A stretch of 64,000 nucleotides of DNA from an uncultured Eubacteriales bacterium (GTDB lineage: Bacteria > Bacillota > Clostridia > Oscillospirales > UMGS1783). Numbering within the stretch: the stretch's first letter is position 1; each line of letters opens with the position of its first letter. Below, piece by piece: positions 47,743 to 55,726 of this stretch. Under the pieces are notes generated by a model that saw only the letters and a program-made list of their open reading frames with translations, made no database searches and was not told the origin of the DNA. The translations under genes were made by a program, and so were the position numbers. Location of the stretch: NCBI GenBank assembly GCA_934456365.1, contig CAKSHC010000009.1, positions 18,979 to 82,978 on the forward strand, given 5' to 3'.

Positions 47743-49287
47743 TTATTCTGCCGCCTGGGCGATTTTCTTGAAAGTGGTCGTGGCCATGCGCATGACCGAG
47801 ATCTCGTCGGCCTCTTCCTTGCTGAGCTCGCCGACAATGCGGCCTTCGGCCATAACGATGAAGCGATCGCACATATTCAGAAGTTCAGGCAGCTCGGAGG
47901 AGATCATGATCACGGCGATGCCCTGCTCGGCAAAGCCGTTGATGAGCTGATAGATCTCGCTCTTGGAGCCGACGTCGATACCCTTGGTGGGCTCGTCGAG
48001 GATCAGAACCTTCGGCTCGGCGTTGAACGAGCGGGCGATCACGACCTTCTGCTGGTTGCCGCCGGAAAGCGTGTCGACCAGGACGCCCATTTTCGGAGCC
48101 TTGACGCGCATGGTATCGAAATAATACTGCATGCGCTTGGCTTCCGTTTTCTCGGAGAGGAAGGGGCCTTTGCAGATGGCGTTGTAGTTGGTGATCGAGA
48201 TGTTCTTCATGATGCTCCAGGAGAAGAGCAGACCGTATTTCTTACGGTCCTCGGTCACGAGGGAGATGCCCTTGGACATGGCGTCGGCAGGGCCGTTGAT
48301 GGTGATGCGCTTACCGTTGAGGTAGATTTTACCGGATTTGAGCTTATTGACGCCGTAGACCGACATGAGCGCTTCCGAACGGCCGGAGCCGACCAGGCCG
48401 GCAAAGCCGAGCACCTCGCCGGCGTGGACCGAGAAGTTGATATCCTCGACCAGGTTGCGGTGGGCAATGTAGGGGTGGGAAACGGTCATATTCTCGACGC
48501 GCAGGACCTCGTCGCCGATTTCGACATGGCGCTCGGGGTACATATTGGTAACCTCGCGGCCGATCATGGCGGCGATGATCTTATCGCGGTTGTAGTCCTT
48601 CTTTTCGAACTCGCCGACGCGATGCCCGTCGCGCAGGACGGTGACGCGGTCGGTCAGCTCCATGATCTCATCCATTTTATGGGTGACGAAGATGATGCCG
48701 GTTCCGTTTTCGCGCAGGTGGCGCACCACGCGGAAGAGGTTTGCCACGTCGCGGTTGGAGAGAGAGGTGGTCGGCTCGTCGAGGATCAGGATGCGGGGCT
48801 TGGAGGAAAGGGCCTTGGCAATCATCAGCATCTGCTGCTGGCCGATGCTCATCTTACGGGGATCCATATCCACGTCGATCTCGAGCTGGAGCTCGTTGAT
48901 GAGGTCGAGCGTATGGCGGCGCAGCTCGCGCTGGTTGACCCAGAAGGTCTTTTTGCCGAGGGTCAGGTCGCCCATGTAGATATTTTCCGGCACGCTTTCA
49001 AAGCGGAACACGGAAACCTCCTGCGGCACGAAGCCGATTCCGAGGTGCACAGCGTCCACCGGGCTGGCAGGGCGGACGACCTCGCCGTCGATCTTAATTT
49101 CTCCTTCATAGGAGCCCGCGGGGTAGATCCCGTTGATGATCTTGAGAATGGTGGATTTACCCGCACCGTTCTCGCCGATCAACCCCATGATCTCGCCGGG
49201 TTTTACATTAAGACTGACGTTGTCGTTGGCGACAACACCCGGGAACACCTTGGTGATGTTGTTTACCTCGAGTACGTACTCTCCCAT
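47743..49287 (-). CDS. Sugar ABC transporter ATPase (RbsA/MglA type)
   Basis: A 514-residue protein with two ATPase halves. First: GENGAGKSTI (Walker A), MSIGQQQMLMIAKAL (signature), LILDEPTTSL (Walker B). Second: LVGSGRSEAL (degenerate Walker A), LSGGNQQKVVIARSF, LILDEPTKGIDVG. This is the usual arrangement of monosaccharide importers such as RbsA and MglA. The operon lacks a binding-protein gene, which must lie elsewhere. First gene of the operon, with a good promoter. Confidence 0.95.
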   Translation of the reverse strand: MGEYVLEVNNITKVFPGVVANDNVSLNVKPGEIMGLIGENGAGKSTILKIINGIYPAGSYEGEIKIDGEVVRPASPVDAVHLGIGFVPQEVSVFRFESVPENIYMGDLTLGKKTFWVNQRELRRHTLDLINELQLEIDVDMDPRKMSIGQQQMLMIAKALSSKPRILILDEPTTSLSNRDVANLFRVVRHLRENGTGIIFVTHKMDEIMELTDRVTVLRDGHRVGEFEKKDYNRDKIIAAMIGREVTNMYPERHVEIGDEVLRVENMTVSHPYIAHRNLVEDINFSVHAGEVLGFAGLVGSGRSEALMSVYGVNKLKSGKIYLNGKRITINGPADAMSKGISLVTEDRKKYGLLFSWSIMKNISITNYNAICKGPFLSEKTEAKRMQYYFDTMRVKAPKMGVLVDTLSGGNQQKVVIARSFNAEPKVLILDEPTKGIDVGSKSEIYQLINGFAEQGIAVIMISSELPELLNMCDRFIVMAEGRIVGELSKEEADEISVMRMATTTFKKIAQAAE

Positions 49288-49388
49288 AATGTAAAATCAC
49301 TTCCTTTTTTCGGTCAGTATTTTTTGCCTTGTCCGGAAAAAAGCCCGAACAAAAAGATTCAATGCACCTATAGCCATTGATATGATAC

Positions 49389-49418
49389 ATTATAACAATA
49401 AAACATCGAACTTGTCAA
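49389..49418 (-). promoter_or_regulatory. Promoter of the ABC transporter operon
   Basis: Minus strand perfect TTGACA (49413-49418), 18-base spacer, perfect TATAAT (49389-49394). The untranslated leader is about 95 bases. Confidence 0.78.
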
Positions 49419-49449
49419 ACGAAATAATGCAATTTGATGTTAAGTTTTT

Positions 49450-49489
49450 ATGAAAAAAAGAGACCGCTGAGATTATTCTCTGCGGTCTC
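49450..49489 (-). terminator. Terminator of gdhA
   Basis: Eight-base arms GAGACCGC/GCGGTCTC (49460-49467, 49482-49489) followed on the minus strand by CTTTTTTTCA. Confidence 0.75.
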
Positions 49490-49505
49490 CCTTAAAAAAC
49501 AGGAA

Positions 49506-50858
49506 TCAGTAGGCGATGCCCTGAGCGAGCATAGCGTCGGCCACCTTGAGGAAGCCGGCGATATTGGCACCCACGACCAGGTTGCCCTTCATGCCGTATT
49601 CCTCGGCGGCACTGTAGGCATTGTGGAAGATATTGACCATGATATCCTTGAGCTTGGCGTCGACCTCCTCGAAGGTCCAGCTGTAGCGCATGGAATTCTG
49701 GCACATTTCGAGCCCGGAGGTGGCCACGCCGCCGGCGTTGGCGGCTTTGGCGGGCCCGAAGAGGACGCCGGCCTTCTGGAAAGCCTCGATGGCTTCGGGG
49801 GTGGAAGGCATATTGGCGCCTTCGGCCACGACCTTCACACCGTTCTGAATGAGCAGCTTGGCGCTTTCGGCGTTGATCTCATTCTGAGTGGCGCAGGGCA
49901 GGGCGATGTCGCAGGGGACGCTCCAAACGCCCGAGCAGCCTTCGGTGTAGCGGGCGGAGGGGACGCGCTCGGCGTATTCGCGAATACGGCCGCGCTCGAC
50001 CTCTTTGATCTGACGGGCCACGTCGAACCGGATGCCGTTGGGATCGTAGACATAGCCGTTGGAATCGCTCAGGGTGACGACCTTGGCGCCGAGCTGCTGG
50101 GCTTTCTGGCAGGCATAGAGGGCCACGTTGCCCGAGCCGGAGATGACGACCGTTTTCCCGGCGAAGGAATCCTTCTTCATGCAGGCGAGCATTTCCTGGG
50201 TAAAGTAGCACAGGCCGTAGCCGGTGGCCTCGGGGCGGGCGAGGGAGCCGCCGTAGCTGAGGCCCTTGCCGGTCAGCACGCCCTCGAAGGAATTGGTGAG
50301 GCGCTTATACTGGCCGAAGAGGTAGCCGATTTCGCGGCCGCCCGTGCCGATATCGCCGGCGGGCACGTCGGTGAACTGGCCGATGTGGCGGAAGAGCTCG
50401 GTCATGAAGCTCTGGCAGAAGCGCATGATCTCGGCGTCGCTCTTGCCTTTGGGATCGAAATCGCTGCCGCCCTTGGCGCCGCCCATGGGCAGGCCGGTCA
50501 GGCTGTTTTTGAAGACCTGTTCAAAGCCGAGGAATTTGATGACCGAGGCATTGACCGAAGGATGGAGGCGGATGCCGCCCTTATAGGGACCAATGGCCGA
50601 ATTGAACTGGAAGCGGTAGCCGCGGTTGACCTGGACCTTTCCGGCGTCGTCGACCCAGGAGACGCGGAAGGTGACCATCCGCTCGGGCTCGACGATACGC
50701 TCCATGATCCCGGCCTTTTCCAGCTCGGGGCGCTTTTCCACGACCGGCTCGAGGGATTCGAGCACCTCGCGCACAGCCTGATGGAACTCCGGCTGATCCG
50801 GATCCCGCTTGCAGACGCCCTCATAGACTTTCTTCAAATACTCATTCTGAATTGCCAT
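49506..50858 (-). CDS. gdhA: NADP-type glutamate dehydrogenase
   Basis: A 450-residue hexameric glutamate dehydrogenase. GPYKGGIRLHPSVNASVIKFL, GLPMGGAKGGSDFDPKGKSD (catalytic Lys), VPAGDIGTGGREIGYLFG, and the NAD(P) motif VVISGSGNVALYACQ; SDSNGYVYDPNG follows. The residue pattern at the nucleotide end (SDS) suggests NADPH. Main ammonia-assimilating or glutamate catabolic enzyme. The ATG at 50858 follows GGAGGCTGATGC. Confidence 0.95.
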   Translation of the reverse strand: MAIQNEYLKKVYEGVCKRDPDQPEFHQAVREVLESLEPVVEKRPELEKAGIMERIVEPERMVTFRVSWVDDAGKVQVNRGYRFQFNSAIGPYKGGIRLHPSVNASVIKFLGFEQVFKNSLTGLPMGGAKGGSDFDPKGKSDAEIMRFCQSFMTELFRHIGQFTDVPAGDIGTGGREIGYLFGQYKRLTNSFEGVLTGKGLSYGGSLARPEATGYGLCYFTQEMLACMKKDSFAGKTVVISGSGNVALYACQKAQQLGAKVVTLSDSNGYVYDPNGIRFDVARQIKEVERGRIREYAERVPSARYTEGCSGVWSVPCDIALPCATQNEINAESAKLLIQNGVKVVAEGANMPSTPEAIEAFQKAGVLFGPAKAANAGGVATSGLEMCQNSMRYSWTFEEVDAKLKDIMVNIFHNAYSAAEEYGMKGNLVVGANIAGFLKVADAMLAQGIAY

Positions 50859-50890
50859 ATTGCATCAGCCTCCGAAAAAAAGATACTGTT

Positions 50891-50918
50891 ATTATACATC
50901 TTTCCGGGGAAATTGCAA
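50891..50918 (-). promoter_or_regulatory. Promoter of gdhA
   Basis: Minus strand TTGCAA (50913-50918), 16-base spacer, perfect TATAAT (50891-50896), about 32 bases before the ATG. Confidence 0.7.
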
Positions 50919-50941
50919 GACAAATTTGCAAGAAATTTGTC
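50919..50941. repeat. Perfect inverted repeat touching the gdhA -35 box
   Basis: GACAAATTT-GCAAG-AAATTTGTC: nine-base arms, five-base loop, starting right after the -35 and ending nine bases after the P-ATPase stop. Too AT-rich for a good terminator; candidate operator. Confidence 0.7.
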
Positions 50942-50949
50942 GCAACCCT

Positions 50950-52896
50950 TCATTTTTGCTGCAAAGCCCGCAGCGAATTGAGCACAGCCAGAAGGGCTAC
51001 TCCGGTATCGGCCACCAGAGCCAGCCAGAGCCACATTTGCCCGAAAAGTCCAAGGATTAGCACGGTCAGCTTGACGGCGATGGCCAGCGCGATATTCTCG
51101 GTCACGATCCGTTTGGTGCGGCGCGAGGCGCGCATGCCGCTTGCAAGTTTTTTCAGGTCATCATCCATAATGACGACATCGGCGGCTTCCACAGCGGCGT
51201 CGGAGCCGAGGCCGCCCATGGCCACGCCCACATCGGCGCGGGCGAGGACGGGGGCGTCGTTGATGCCGTCGCCCACGAAGATGGCGGTGCGGGAATCCTT
51301 CTTGAGCTCCTCGAAGGCCGCGACCTTATCCTGCGGCAGGAGCGAAGCGCGGACTCCGTCGGCTCCCACGGCGCGGGCCACTTCTTCGGCGGCCTGCGGG
51401 GTATCGCCGGTCAGGATCTCGACCCGGCGCACGCCCAGCGCCTTGAGCTCGGCGATGGCTTCGCGGGCGCCCGGTTTGAGGGTGTCGCCCAGGAGGATGG
51501 CGCCGAGGTAGCGGCCGTCGCAGGCGGTGTAGAGAACGACCTGCGAAGCGGGGCGCTCTTCAAAGGTAATGCTGTTTTCCTTCAAATAGGCGGCGTTGCC
51601 GCAGAGAATGCGGCGACCGTTTACCAGGGCCGACACGCCGCGGCCGGGAATCTGAGTCAGATCCTCGGCGACGGGGAGGTCGCCGGCGGCGGCGCGCAGA
51701 GCGCGGGCCAGCGGGTGCTCGCTGGCGGCTTCGGCGGCGGCGGAAAGCGTGAGCAGTTCCTGCGGATCGACGCCGTCGGCCGGGAGGATTTCCTTGACCG
51801 AGAAGGAGCCTGTGGTCAGAGTGCCGGTTTTATCGCAGACAACCAGATCGGCGCTGCCCATCCGGTCGAGGAAGTTGGCTCCCTTGAAGAGGATACCGCG
51901 GCGGGAGGCTCCGCCGATCCCGCCGAAGAAGCCGACGGGAACGCTGATGACCAGCGCGCAGGGGCAGGAAATGCTCAGCAGCACGGCGGCGCGATAGAGA
52001 TAGGAGGAAAGGTTTCCGGTTCCATAGAGGATCAGGGGGATGACAACCGTCAGCACCGTCAGGCCGACAACGGCCGGGGTATAGATCCGGCAGAAGCGGG
52101 TGAGGAAGTTCTGAGTACGGCTTTTCCGCTCGGTCGATTCCTCCACGATTTCCAGGATACGGGAGAAGGCGCTGTCGGCCTCGGCGCACTTGGCGCGGAC
52201 CTTCAGGCCGCCGGTGAGGTTGATAAAGCCGCCGATCACCTCGTCGCCCTCGCCTTTTTCCTGCGGAAGCGACTCGCCGGTGAGGGCCGAGGTATCGACT
52301 GTGGTATGGCCGGAGAGGATGACCCCGTCGACCGGGATGCGCTCCCCTGCTCCGACGATCAGCACGTCGCCGGACTGCACCTCAGCCGTCGGCACGGTGA
52401 CGGCCTTTCCGTCGCGCTCCAGCACGACCTCTTCGGGGCGGCTGTCGAGCAGGGAGCGGACGGCGTCGCGGCTTTTATCCACGGCGCGATCCTGCAGAAG
52501 CTCGCCGACCATATACAGAACCATCACAGCCACGGCCTCGAGATATTCCCCGATGGCAAAGGCGGCGAGGGAGGCCAGCGTCATCAAAAGGCCTTCGCCG
52601 AAGGGATGGCCGCTGAAGATATCGCGCAGGGCGGACCAAAGCGTGTCGTAGCCGACGGCGAGAAAGCCGAGGGCGAAGAGAAGAATTTTCCAGAAGCCTT
52701 CGGGGCAGAAAACGGCGCCCGCGCAGAAGGCTGCGCCCACGCCGATCCGAAGGAAAATCAGCCACAGGGGCTGAGCCTCTTCCTCGTGGCCGCCGCCGTG
52801 CTCATGGCAGCAGCCGCAGCTGCCGCAGGAGGAATGCTCGTGCTCGTGGTCGTGATGATGGTTGTGTTCATGGTCGTGCTCATGGTTTTTCGACAT
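50950..52896 (-). CDS. Zinc/cadmium/lead-type P1B ATPase with His-rich N-terminus
   Basis: A 648-residue heavy-metal exporter. Residues 1-40 hold repeated His-Asp-Glu (HEHDHEHNHHHDHEHEH) and a CGSCGCC cysteine motif, metal-binding in place of an HMA domain. Then ISCPCALVISVP (metal channel CPC), TGESLPQEKG, VCDKTGTLTTG (phosphorylated Asp), GDGINDAPVLARADVG. The CPC with His tail points to divalent zinc, cadmium or lead. The ATG at 52896 has better spacing from GAGGTGA than the one at 52902. Follows the CsoR-family repressor in the same transcript. Confidence 0.92.
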   Translation of the reverse strand: MSKNHEHDHEHNHHHDHEHEHSSCGSCGCCHEHGGGHEEEAQPLWLIFLRIGVGAAFCAGAVFCPEGFWKILLFALGFLAVGYDTLWSALRDIFSGHPFGEGLLMTLASLAAFAIGEYLEAVAVMVLYMVGELLQDRAVDKSRDAVRSLLDSRPEEVVLERDGKAVTVPTAEVQSGDVLIVGAGERIPVDGVILSGHTTVDTSALTGESLPQEKGEGDEVIGGFINLTGGLKVRAKCAEADSAFSRILEIVEESTERKSRTQNFLTRFCRIYTPAVVGLTVLTVVIPLILYGTGNLSSYLYRAAVLLSISCPCALVISVPVGFFGGIGGASRRGILFKGANFLDRMGSADLVVCDKTGTLTTGSFSVKEILPADGVDPQELLTLSAAAEAASEHPLARALRAAAGDLPVAEDLTQIPGRGVSALVNGRRILCGNAAYLKENSITFEERPASQVVLYTACDGRYLGAILLGDTLKPGAREAIAELKALGVRRVEILTGDTPQAAEEVARAVGADGVRASLLPQDKVAAFEELKKDSRTAIFVGDGINDAPVLARADVGVAMGGLGSDAAVEAADVVIMDDDLKKLASGMRASRRTKRIVTENIALAIAVKLTVLILGLFGQMWLWLALVADTGVALLAVLNSLRALQQK

Positions 52897-52907
52897 ATCC
52901 ATTCACC

Positions 52908-53180
52908 TCATTTCATTTTGGCGAAGCTTTCCACGGCCTTTTTCAGGCCTTCCTTCGCCTGCTCGTCGTTTTCATCGTGGGTGCCTTTGATTTCGCAATG
53001 CTCCTCGATGTGGTGCTCCAGCACCACCCGGGCCACATTGGTGATCGCCGAAGACACGGCGGAAAGCTGCGTGATGATCTCGGCGCAGGGGCGGCCTTCG
53101 GCCACCATGGTTTCCACGCCGCGGATCTGCCCCTCCACCCGCAAAAGCCGGTTTCGGATGGCCAAATCGTATTCTTCCAT
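52908..53180 (-). CDS. CsoR/RcnR-family metal-responsive repressor
   Basis: A 90-residue all-helical DUF156 protein. Metal-site residues: Cys in RPCAEI and His-His...Cys in EHHIEEHC, close to the Cys-His-Cys pattern of copper CsoR; an N-terminal His found in RcnR is absent. RVEGQIRGVE is the family signature. Its promoter region has two TACCC...GGGTA dyads typical of this family's G/C-tract operators. In view of the P-ATPase it likely senses the same metal ion; the C-H-C pattern fits copper, the ATPase fits zinc or cadmium, so the identity is open. Confidence 0.92.
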   Translation of the reverse strand: MEEYDLAIRNRLLRVEGQIRGVETMVAEGRPCAEIITQLSAVSSAITNVARVVLEHHIEEHCEIKGTHDENDEQAKEGLKKAVESFAKMK

Positions 53181-53196
53181 TCGGATCTCCCCTTTC

Positions 53197-53229
53197 TACC
53201 CCCGAGGGGTATTTTACCCTATGGGGGTA
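53197..53229. promoter_or_regulatory. Tandem CsoR-family operator repeats
   Basis: TACCCCCGAGGGGTA (53197-53211) and TACCCTATGGGGGTA (53215-53229), centres 18 bases apart, just downstream of the minus-strand -10 box. Confidence 0.82.
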
Positions 53230-53257
53230 TAGTAGCATAGGCTAACCACATTGTCAA
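53229..53257 (-). promoter_or_regulatory. Promoter of the csoR-P-ATPase operon
   Basis: Minus strand perfect TTGACA (53252-53257), 17-base spacer, TACTAT (53229-53234). Confidence 0.78.
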
Positions 53258-53317
53258 GGGGTTGCGAAAAAATTTTTTCCTGTTATACTGGATGTAAGAA
53301 AAGAAAGGAGACCGATC

Positions 53318-53932
53318 ATGCGAATTTTATGCTTTGGAGATTCGAACACCTGGGGGCTCAACGGCGCGACGGGGCAGCGCCACAGCGAGGAGGTGCGCTG
53401 GACGCAGCAGGTGGCCCGGCTGACGGGGCACACGGTGATCGAAGAAGGGATGAACAGCCGGACGACGGCCTTTGACGATCCCTTTACCCCGAGCGGCAAC
53501 GGGCTGACCTATCTGACGCCCTGCCTGATCTCACAATCCCCTTTGGATCTGGTTATTTTCTGCCTGGGCACGAACGATCTGAAAACGCATATTGCCGGGC
53601 GGGCCAGCATCAGCGCCTCGGGGCTGGGGCTTCTTTTGCAGACGACGCGGCAGCTTTTGGGGGATGTGAAGATTCTGGTGGTTTCCCCGGTTTGCATCGG
53701 CGAGGTGCGCAAAACCTTAGGGCCGCTGATCCAGCTGGGCGAGGACTGCTACGAGCAGTCGCACCAGTTTGCGCGGTTCATGAAGCCGGTGGCCGAACAA
53801 TGGGGCGCAGCCTTCCTCGACGCGCAGGACTATGCCGAACCCGGCATGGCCGACGGGGTGCACATGGACGAGCAGGGGCATCTGGCGCTCGGGCGCGCGG
53901 TGGCCGACAAGGTTTTGGAAATTCTCGGCTGA
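53318..53932 (+). CDS. SGNH-family hydrolase
   Basis: A 204-residue esterase or lipase-like hydrolase. Blocks: ILCFGDSNTWG (nucleophile Ser), LGTNDLK (Asn), and DGVHMDEQGH (Asp, His). No signal peptide, so cytoplasmic. Related proteins act on acyl or acetyl groups, and some are arylesterases. Promoter candidate TTGCGA-16-TATACT at about 53260-53287. ATG at 53318 follows AAAGGAG. Confidence 0.9.
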   Translation: MRILCFGDSNTWGLNGATGQRHSEEVRWTQQVARLTGHTVIEEGMNSRTTAFDDPFTPSGNGLTYLTPCLISQSPLDLVIFCLGTNDLKTHIAGRASISASGLGLLLQTTRQLLGDVKILVVSPVCIGEVRKTLGPLIQLGEDCYEQSHQFARFMKPVAEQWGAAFLDAQDYAEPGMADGVHMDEQGHLALGRAVADKVLEILG

Positions 53933-53960
53933 TTTTGAGCACTGATTTTGAGCAAAAGAA

Positions 53961-53991
53961 AAGGCATCCGAATACAGCACTCGGATGCCTT
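53961..53991. terminator. Terminator after the SGNH hydrolase
   Basis: Perfect 11-base arms (53961-53971 and 53981-53991) with TTTTT on plus strand. Confidence 0.85.
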
Positions 53992-54011
53992 TTTGATTTG
54001 CCGATTAAATG

Positions 54012-54043
54012 AAAAAGAGCAAGCCGATTGGCTTGCTCTTTTT
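54012..54043 (-). terminator. Terminator of the tRNA-Trp/tRNA-Thr unit
   Basis: Perfect 14-base arms (54012-54025 and 54030-54043), T-tract on minus strand. Confidence 0.85.
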
Positions 54044-54118
54044 GGAGCTGATGACGCGAGTCGAACGCGTGACCTCATCCTTACCAAGGATGTGCTCTAC
54101 CTACTGAGCTACATCAGC
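54043..54118 (-). tRNA. tRNA-Thr(GGT)
   Basis: 76 bases with encoded CCA; anticodon stem CATCC/GGATG encloses TTGGTAA, anticodon GGT. Confidence 0.95.
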
Positions 54119-54150
54119 ATTTGGAGACCTACTATATTTCGGCCCCCGCG

Positions 54151-54226
54151 TGGCAGGGGCAGAAGGGATCGAACCCTCGGCACTCGGTTTTGGAGACCGA
54201 TGCTCTACCAGCTGAGCTATACCCCT
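54151..54226 (-). tRNA. tRNA-Trp(CCA)
   Basis: 76 bases with encoded CCA; anticodon loop CTCCAAA gives CCA. Confidence 0.95.
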
Positions 54227-54235
54227 ACATCTTTC

Positions 54236-54276
54236 GGACGCTTGCTTATTATACAATAGGCAAGCGTCCTTGTCAA
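54236..54276 (-). promoter_or_regulatory. tRNA-Trp promoter with perfect flanking inverted repeat
   Basis: Minus strand TTGACA (54271-54276), 17-base spacer, TATAAT (54248-54253). Ten-base arms GGACGCTTGC/GCAAGCGTCC (54236-54245 and 54260-54269) flank the -10 box exactly. Confidence 0.75.
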
Positions 54277-54297
54277 CACAAATTTGGAGAAAAAGTT

Positions 54298-55641
54298 TTA
54301 TTCGGTTCGAATTTTGTCTACAGCCTTTTTCATTTTGTCGACGATCGGGTTGTCGGCCATCTTTTTCATCTGGTCGACCAGCGGATCGGACGGAACCTCG
54401 CCCACCGTTTCCATATTGATTTTGGATTCGTGGGGGATGGTTTTCCATTCGGTTTTCGGGCGGAAAAAGGCGATAGTGGCGATCACGCTCATCGGCAAAA
54501 CGAAGATCGGGAAGAGGACGACGCTGCGCCACATCCGCCCGGCCGGTTTTCCGGCGCGCAGAAGGGAGATCAATCCCAGGGCGATGACGCACAGAGTCAT
54601 CAGCACGGTGACGCCCAGCATCACCCACAGAAGCTTGACCAGCAGCCCGGCCAGAAACAGAAGCGCGCCATAGGGGATGAGGTTGAGGCACATGGCCGTT
54701 TGCGCGGTGGGCAGAAGCAGGAAGGAGATGCAGTCGAGCGAATCGGCGGGATCCTGAGGGATCCGGCGGAAGGCCTGGCCGAGGAGCTTTCTGGCGCACT
54801 GCATGCCGCCCACCTCCCAGCGGTGGAACTGGGCGAAGAAATATTTCACGCGGGTGGGCTGCTCGTCGTAGAAATGCGCGTCGGGAATGAGGGCGATTTT
54901 ACGTCCTTTCAGGCGCTGCATGATGGAAAATTCGCCGTCTTCGGTGATGGTGGTGGTGTTCCAGCCGTCCTTCAGAAGCTCGGCGCGCACGGCAAAGCCG
55001 GTGCCGTGCACCAGCGAGGAAAGGCCCCAGGAATAGCGCACGCCGTTGAAGAGCTGCATCACGAGCGTCCAATAGATATCGTAGCAGCCGCTCACCCAGG
55101 AATCGAAGGGATTTTTGGTGTCGCGGAAGCCGGTCACGATATCCTGGCCGCTGCAGAGCCCGTCGCTGATTTTCTGCATGAAATCGGGGGCGAGCAGGTT
55201 ATCGGCGTCGAAAACGAGGAAGGCGTCGAATCGATCGGGGTACTGGTTATGGACATAGGCGGTAGCCAGCTCGAGGGCGAAGCGCTTGCCGCGGTTTTTC
55301 TCGTCGAAGCGCTCGATGACCTCCGCCCCGTGCTCCCGGGCGACTTGGGCGGTGGCATCGGTACAGTTATCCGCCACGCAGAAAATCCGATAGAGCGAGG
55401 GATCGTAGTCCTGCGCGCGGATGGAATCGATGAGGTTGCCGATGACCTTTTCCTCGTTGCGGGCGCAGATCAAAACGGCGAAGGAATACTTTTTATCCTC
55501 TTTTTTCACGGGCGCTTTCCGGGAAAAGAATCCGCGCAGCCCGATCACGATCTGCCAGCCCATCACCGGGATCCAGCAAAGCATCAGCCCCACGGACAGG
55601 CTGACCAGAACAATTTTCAAAATCAGCAGAAACAAATCCAT
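54298..55641 (-). CDS. Membrane glycosyltransferase family 2 (processive, BcsA/HAS type)
   Basis: A 447-residue enzyme with N-terminal membrane segments (LLILKIVLVSLSVGLMLC), a glycosyltransferase A domain and C-terminal membrane segments. Motifs: LICARNEEKVIGNLI, VFDADNLLAP (DxD), TITEDGEFSIM (TED, base), and QFHRWEVGG (QxxRW), all typical of processive polysaccharide synthases. The C-terminal tail is charged. The product could be an exopolysaccharide or a glycolipid. The promoter contains a palindrome at the transcription start. ATG at 55641 follows AAAAGGAG. Confidence 0.9.
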   Translation of the reverse strand: MDLFLLILKIVLVSLSVGLMLCWIPVMGWQIVIGLRGFFSRKAPVKKEDKKYSFAVLICARNEEKVIGNLIDSIRAQDYDPSLYRIFCVADNCTDATAQVAREHGAEVIERFDEKNRGKRFALELATAYVHNQYPDRFDAFLVFDADNLLAPDFMQKISDGLCSGQDIVTGFRDTKNPFDSWVSGCYDIYWTLVMQLFNGVRYSWGLSSLVHGTGFAVRAELLKDGWNTTTITEDGEFSIMQRLKGRKIALIPDAHFYDEQPTRVKYFFAQFHRWEVGGMQCARKLLGQAFRRIPQDPADSLDCISFLLLPTAQTAMCLNLIPYGALLFLAGLLVKLLWVMLGVTVLMTLCVIALGLISLLRAGKPAGRMWRSVVLFPIFVLPMSVIATIAFFRPKTEWKTIPHESKINMETVGEVPSDPLVDQMKKMADNPIVDKMKKAVDKIRTE

Positions 55642-55650
55642 GCCGGTCTC

Positions 55651-55668
55651 CTTTTACAAGTGTAAAAG
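55651..55668. promoter_or_regulatory. Operator-like palindrome at the glycosyltransferase promoter
   Basis: CTTTTACA-AG-TGTAAAAG, a perfect 18-base palindrome just downstream of the -10 box. Confidence 0.7.
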
Positions 55669-55669
55669 A

Positions 55670-55698
55670 ATTATATCATTTTCCGGTCCCTTTGTCGA
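55670..55698 (-). promoter_or_regulatory. Promoter of the glycosyltransferase gene
   Basis: Minus strand TCGACA (55693-55698), 17-base spacer, perfect TATAAT (55670-55675). Confidence 0.72.
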
Positions 55699-55726
55699 GA
55701 GGTTTCTCGAGCACCAGGTTTGCGGC

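Noticed and set aside
49288..49388. Riboswitch in the ABC transporter leader
   Set aside because: The leader of about 95 bases is AT-rich, but I could not find a conserved aptamer pattern.
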